From an uncultured bacterium (lineage in GTDB: Bacteria; Actinomycetota; Coriobacteriia; Coriobacteriales; Coriobacteriaceae), in NCBI GenBank assembly GCA_905215765.1, contig CAJMRP010000019.1, positions 1 through 22,710 on the forward strand: a stretch of DNA of 22,710 nt. The letters are read 5' to 3'. The notes below the pieces were generated by a model. The model was given only the letters and a program-made list of their open reading frames with translations, was not told the DNA's origin and did not search any database. A program made the position numbers and the translations under genes. Below, in pieces: positions 21,662-22,710 of the stretch (within the stretch, counting starts at the first letter, position 1; the number at the start of each line of letters is the position of its first letter).

Positions 21662-22627
21662 ATGAACACCCTGATGTTCTTCTATACCCTAGCGATACTC
21701 GTGATCTGTATTGTGACGGCGGTGCTCTCGCTTGCCGCCTATGCCTCGTCTCGTCGACGCTTCTTTATCTATGGCAGCGGCGTATTTATCTGCTATGCCA
21801 TCGAGATGACCGAGATTTTCTTTTTTGAATACACGCTGCAAAACCAGAGTTTTCCAGCCAGCGACTATTACTCAATTACCATGCCTGTGTTGCGGACCTT
21901 TGTGGCGACCGCTTCGCAGGCTTTTATTTGGCTCATTGCCATGGATTTGCTCGACAAGCATTCAAAAAAGCAGTTTGTCATTCCCGTCGCAACGTTCTTG
22001 CTGAGCGAGCTGCTGATTATCGTCGCTGTCCCCTACGGCCCCATTCATCAATGGCTCTACTACACGATGCGTCAGGTATTCCTTGTTTTCGTGGGGCTAT
22101 ATATCTTTTGGACGGCACGCAAGAGCACGCAAGTCGAGCTGAAGGCACGCGTTAACAACCAACGAAAGCACCTGATTATCGGCGCTATTCTGGTCGGTTG
22201 CATCGTTGCCGAGGATTTCTACAACATTCTGATTGTCCCCATGAGTCTGGCGCCCTCTTGGCTGCAACTATATCTGTCCGAGCGCAACTTTAGCGAAAAC
22301 GTCTTTGCCTGCTACTTTGCGATTCTGCTGATCATCTACTCCTACCACGTGCTTTCAATCCGCATGCAGGAGGCGCCCGAGGAAAAGAACGTCAGCGATC
22401 TTGATCGACACATCGAAGAGCAGATGCCCTTCTATCGCAACGCCTACAAGCTCTCCAACCGTGAGACCGAAGTTATGCGTCTGGTCGTACTGGGCAAATC
22501 GAACCAAGAGATCGCTGACGAGCTATTCCTTGCCGTGGGCACCGTCAAGACCCACATCCACAACATCCTGGTCAAAACCGAACAGCAAAACCGCACGACG
22601 CTCATCCTCCACTTTTGGAAGCGATAA
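21662..22627 (+). CDS. aguR: Membrane-anchored LuxR-family regulator, probable AguR
   Basis: 321 residues. Seven hydrophobic segments (about 5-27, 34-55, 76-95, 104-123, 131-151, 169-192, 214-233) are followed by a linker and a LuxR helix-turn-helix at 264-316 (RETEVMRLVVLGKSNQEIA, then GTVKTHIHNILVKTEQQN). LSERNFSENV at 205-214 is shared with membrane copy 1. The ribosome-binding site is weak (GGGACGGTGACAG), suggesting low expression, as suits a regulator. It is divergent from ptcA, the arrangement of AguR, the membrane activator that responds to agmatine in Lactococcus lactis and Streptococcus mutans. The name is assigned on architecture and position, not on measured similarity. A copy of the dispersed repeat starts directly after its stop codon. 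Confidence 0.88.
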   Translation: MNTLMFFYTLAILVICIVTAVLSLAAYASSRRRFFIYGSGVFICYAIEMTEIFFFEYTLQNQSFPASDYYSITMPVLRTFVATASQAFIWLIAMDLLDKHSKKQFVIPVATFLLSELLIIVAVPYGPIHQWLYYTMRQVFLVFVGLYIFWTARKSTQVELKARVNNQRKHLIIGAILVGCIVAEDFYNILIVPMSLAPSWLQLYLSERNFSENVFACYFAILLIIYSYHVLSIRMQEAPEEKNVSDLDRHIEEQMPFYRNAYKLSNRETEVMRLVVLGKSNQEIADELFLAVGTVKTHIHNILVKTEQQNRTTLILHFWKR

Positions 22628-22710
22628 CCTGCCAAAAAGGGACAGGTTTATTTTGGCAGGTTTTATCTGGGCAAACGCCAAAAACCGCCGCGAGGGAGCT
22701 ACTTTCCCTC
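22628..22710 (+). repeat. Dispersed intergenic repeat, copy 3 (cut by window end)
   Basis: It begins at the base after the LuxR stop. CCTGCCAAAA (22628-22637) and TTTTGGCAGG (22651-22660) are exact inverses, so the core itself can form a hairpin. The core then runs TTTTATCTGGGCAAA, followed by CCGCCGCGAGGGAGCT and TTCCCTC, the left arm and loop of the GC hairpin seen complete in copy 2. It may double as the terminator for the LuxR gene. Confidence 0.85.

Noticed and set aside
1..22710. tRNA or rRNA genes
   Set aside because: No cloverleaf with a GTTCRA-type T-loop and no rRNA core sequence was found by eye on either strand.

Overview
The window is GC-rich bacterial DNA with compact operons and strong Shine-Dalgarno sites. 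The gene content (an agmatine-deiminase locus, membrane-anchored LuxR regulators, a class I DAHP synthase, APC permeases) and the dispersed AT-rich intergenic repeats suggest a gut actinobacterium of the class Coriobacteriia, most likely Collinsella or a close relative. That assignment is an inference from general knowledge, not from a database search.

Layout. Positions 1-2910 hold the end of one ABC exporter half-transporter and a complete partner, closed by a strong terminator. The two halves look like a heterodimer with one degenerate ATP site. A 577-base intergenic stretch follows, with a 238-bp inverted-repeat element, a copy of a dispersed repeat and the aro promoter, and then a DAHP synthase gene (3420-4451). 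Positions 4452-4927 hold nested palindromes and REP-like repeats. Next come a GNAT acetyltransferase (4928-5578) and a decayed region (5623 to about 6450) with the C-lobe of a protein-kinase-like gene. From 6525 to 8661 a first agmatine deiminase (aguA copy 1) is divergent from a soluble LuxR-type regulator. Positions 8662-9000 are repeats and hairpins. An AAA_14/DUF4143 ATPase (9001-10170) has three 23-bp-spaced direct repeats at its 5' end. A MATE transporter and an amidohydrolase form a probable operon (10399-13491), followed by a seven-helix membrane LuxR regulator (13807-14799) divergent from a 63-residue small protein.

The core of the window (15155-22627) is an agmatine locus. On the minus strand it reads putrescine carbamoyltransferase (ptcA/aguB), an APC permease (aguD-like), a second agmatine deiminase (aguA copy 2) and a second paralogous permease. 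Divergent from ptcA is a second membrane LuxR protein, in the position and with the architecture of the lactococcal activator AguR. The inferred pathway is agmatine uptake and putrescine export by the permease, deimination to carbamoylputrescine, and phosphorolysis to putrescine and carbamoyl phosphate. The usual last gene, carbamate kinase, is not in the window.

The most interesting features are: long intercistronic stretches in the agmatine operon that fold on paper into compact three-way junctions and an attenuator-like hairpin; duplication of deiminase, permease and membrane regulator within 16 kb; unusual residues and an insertion in the second deiminase; possible shared operator motifs; and several families of intergenic repeats.
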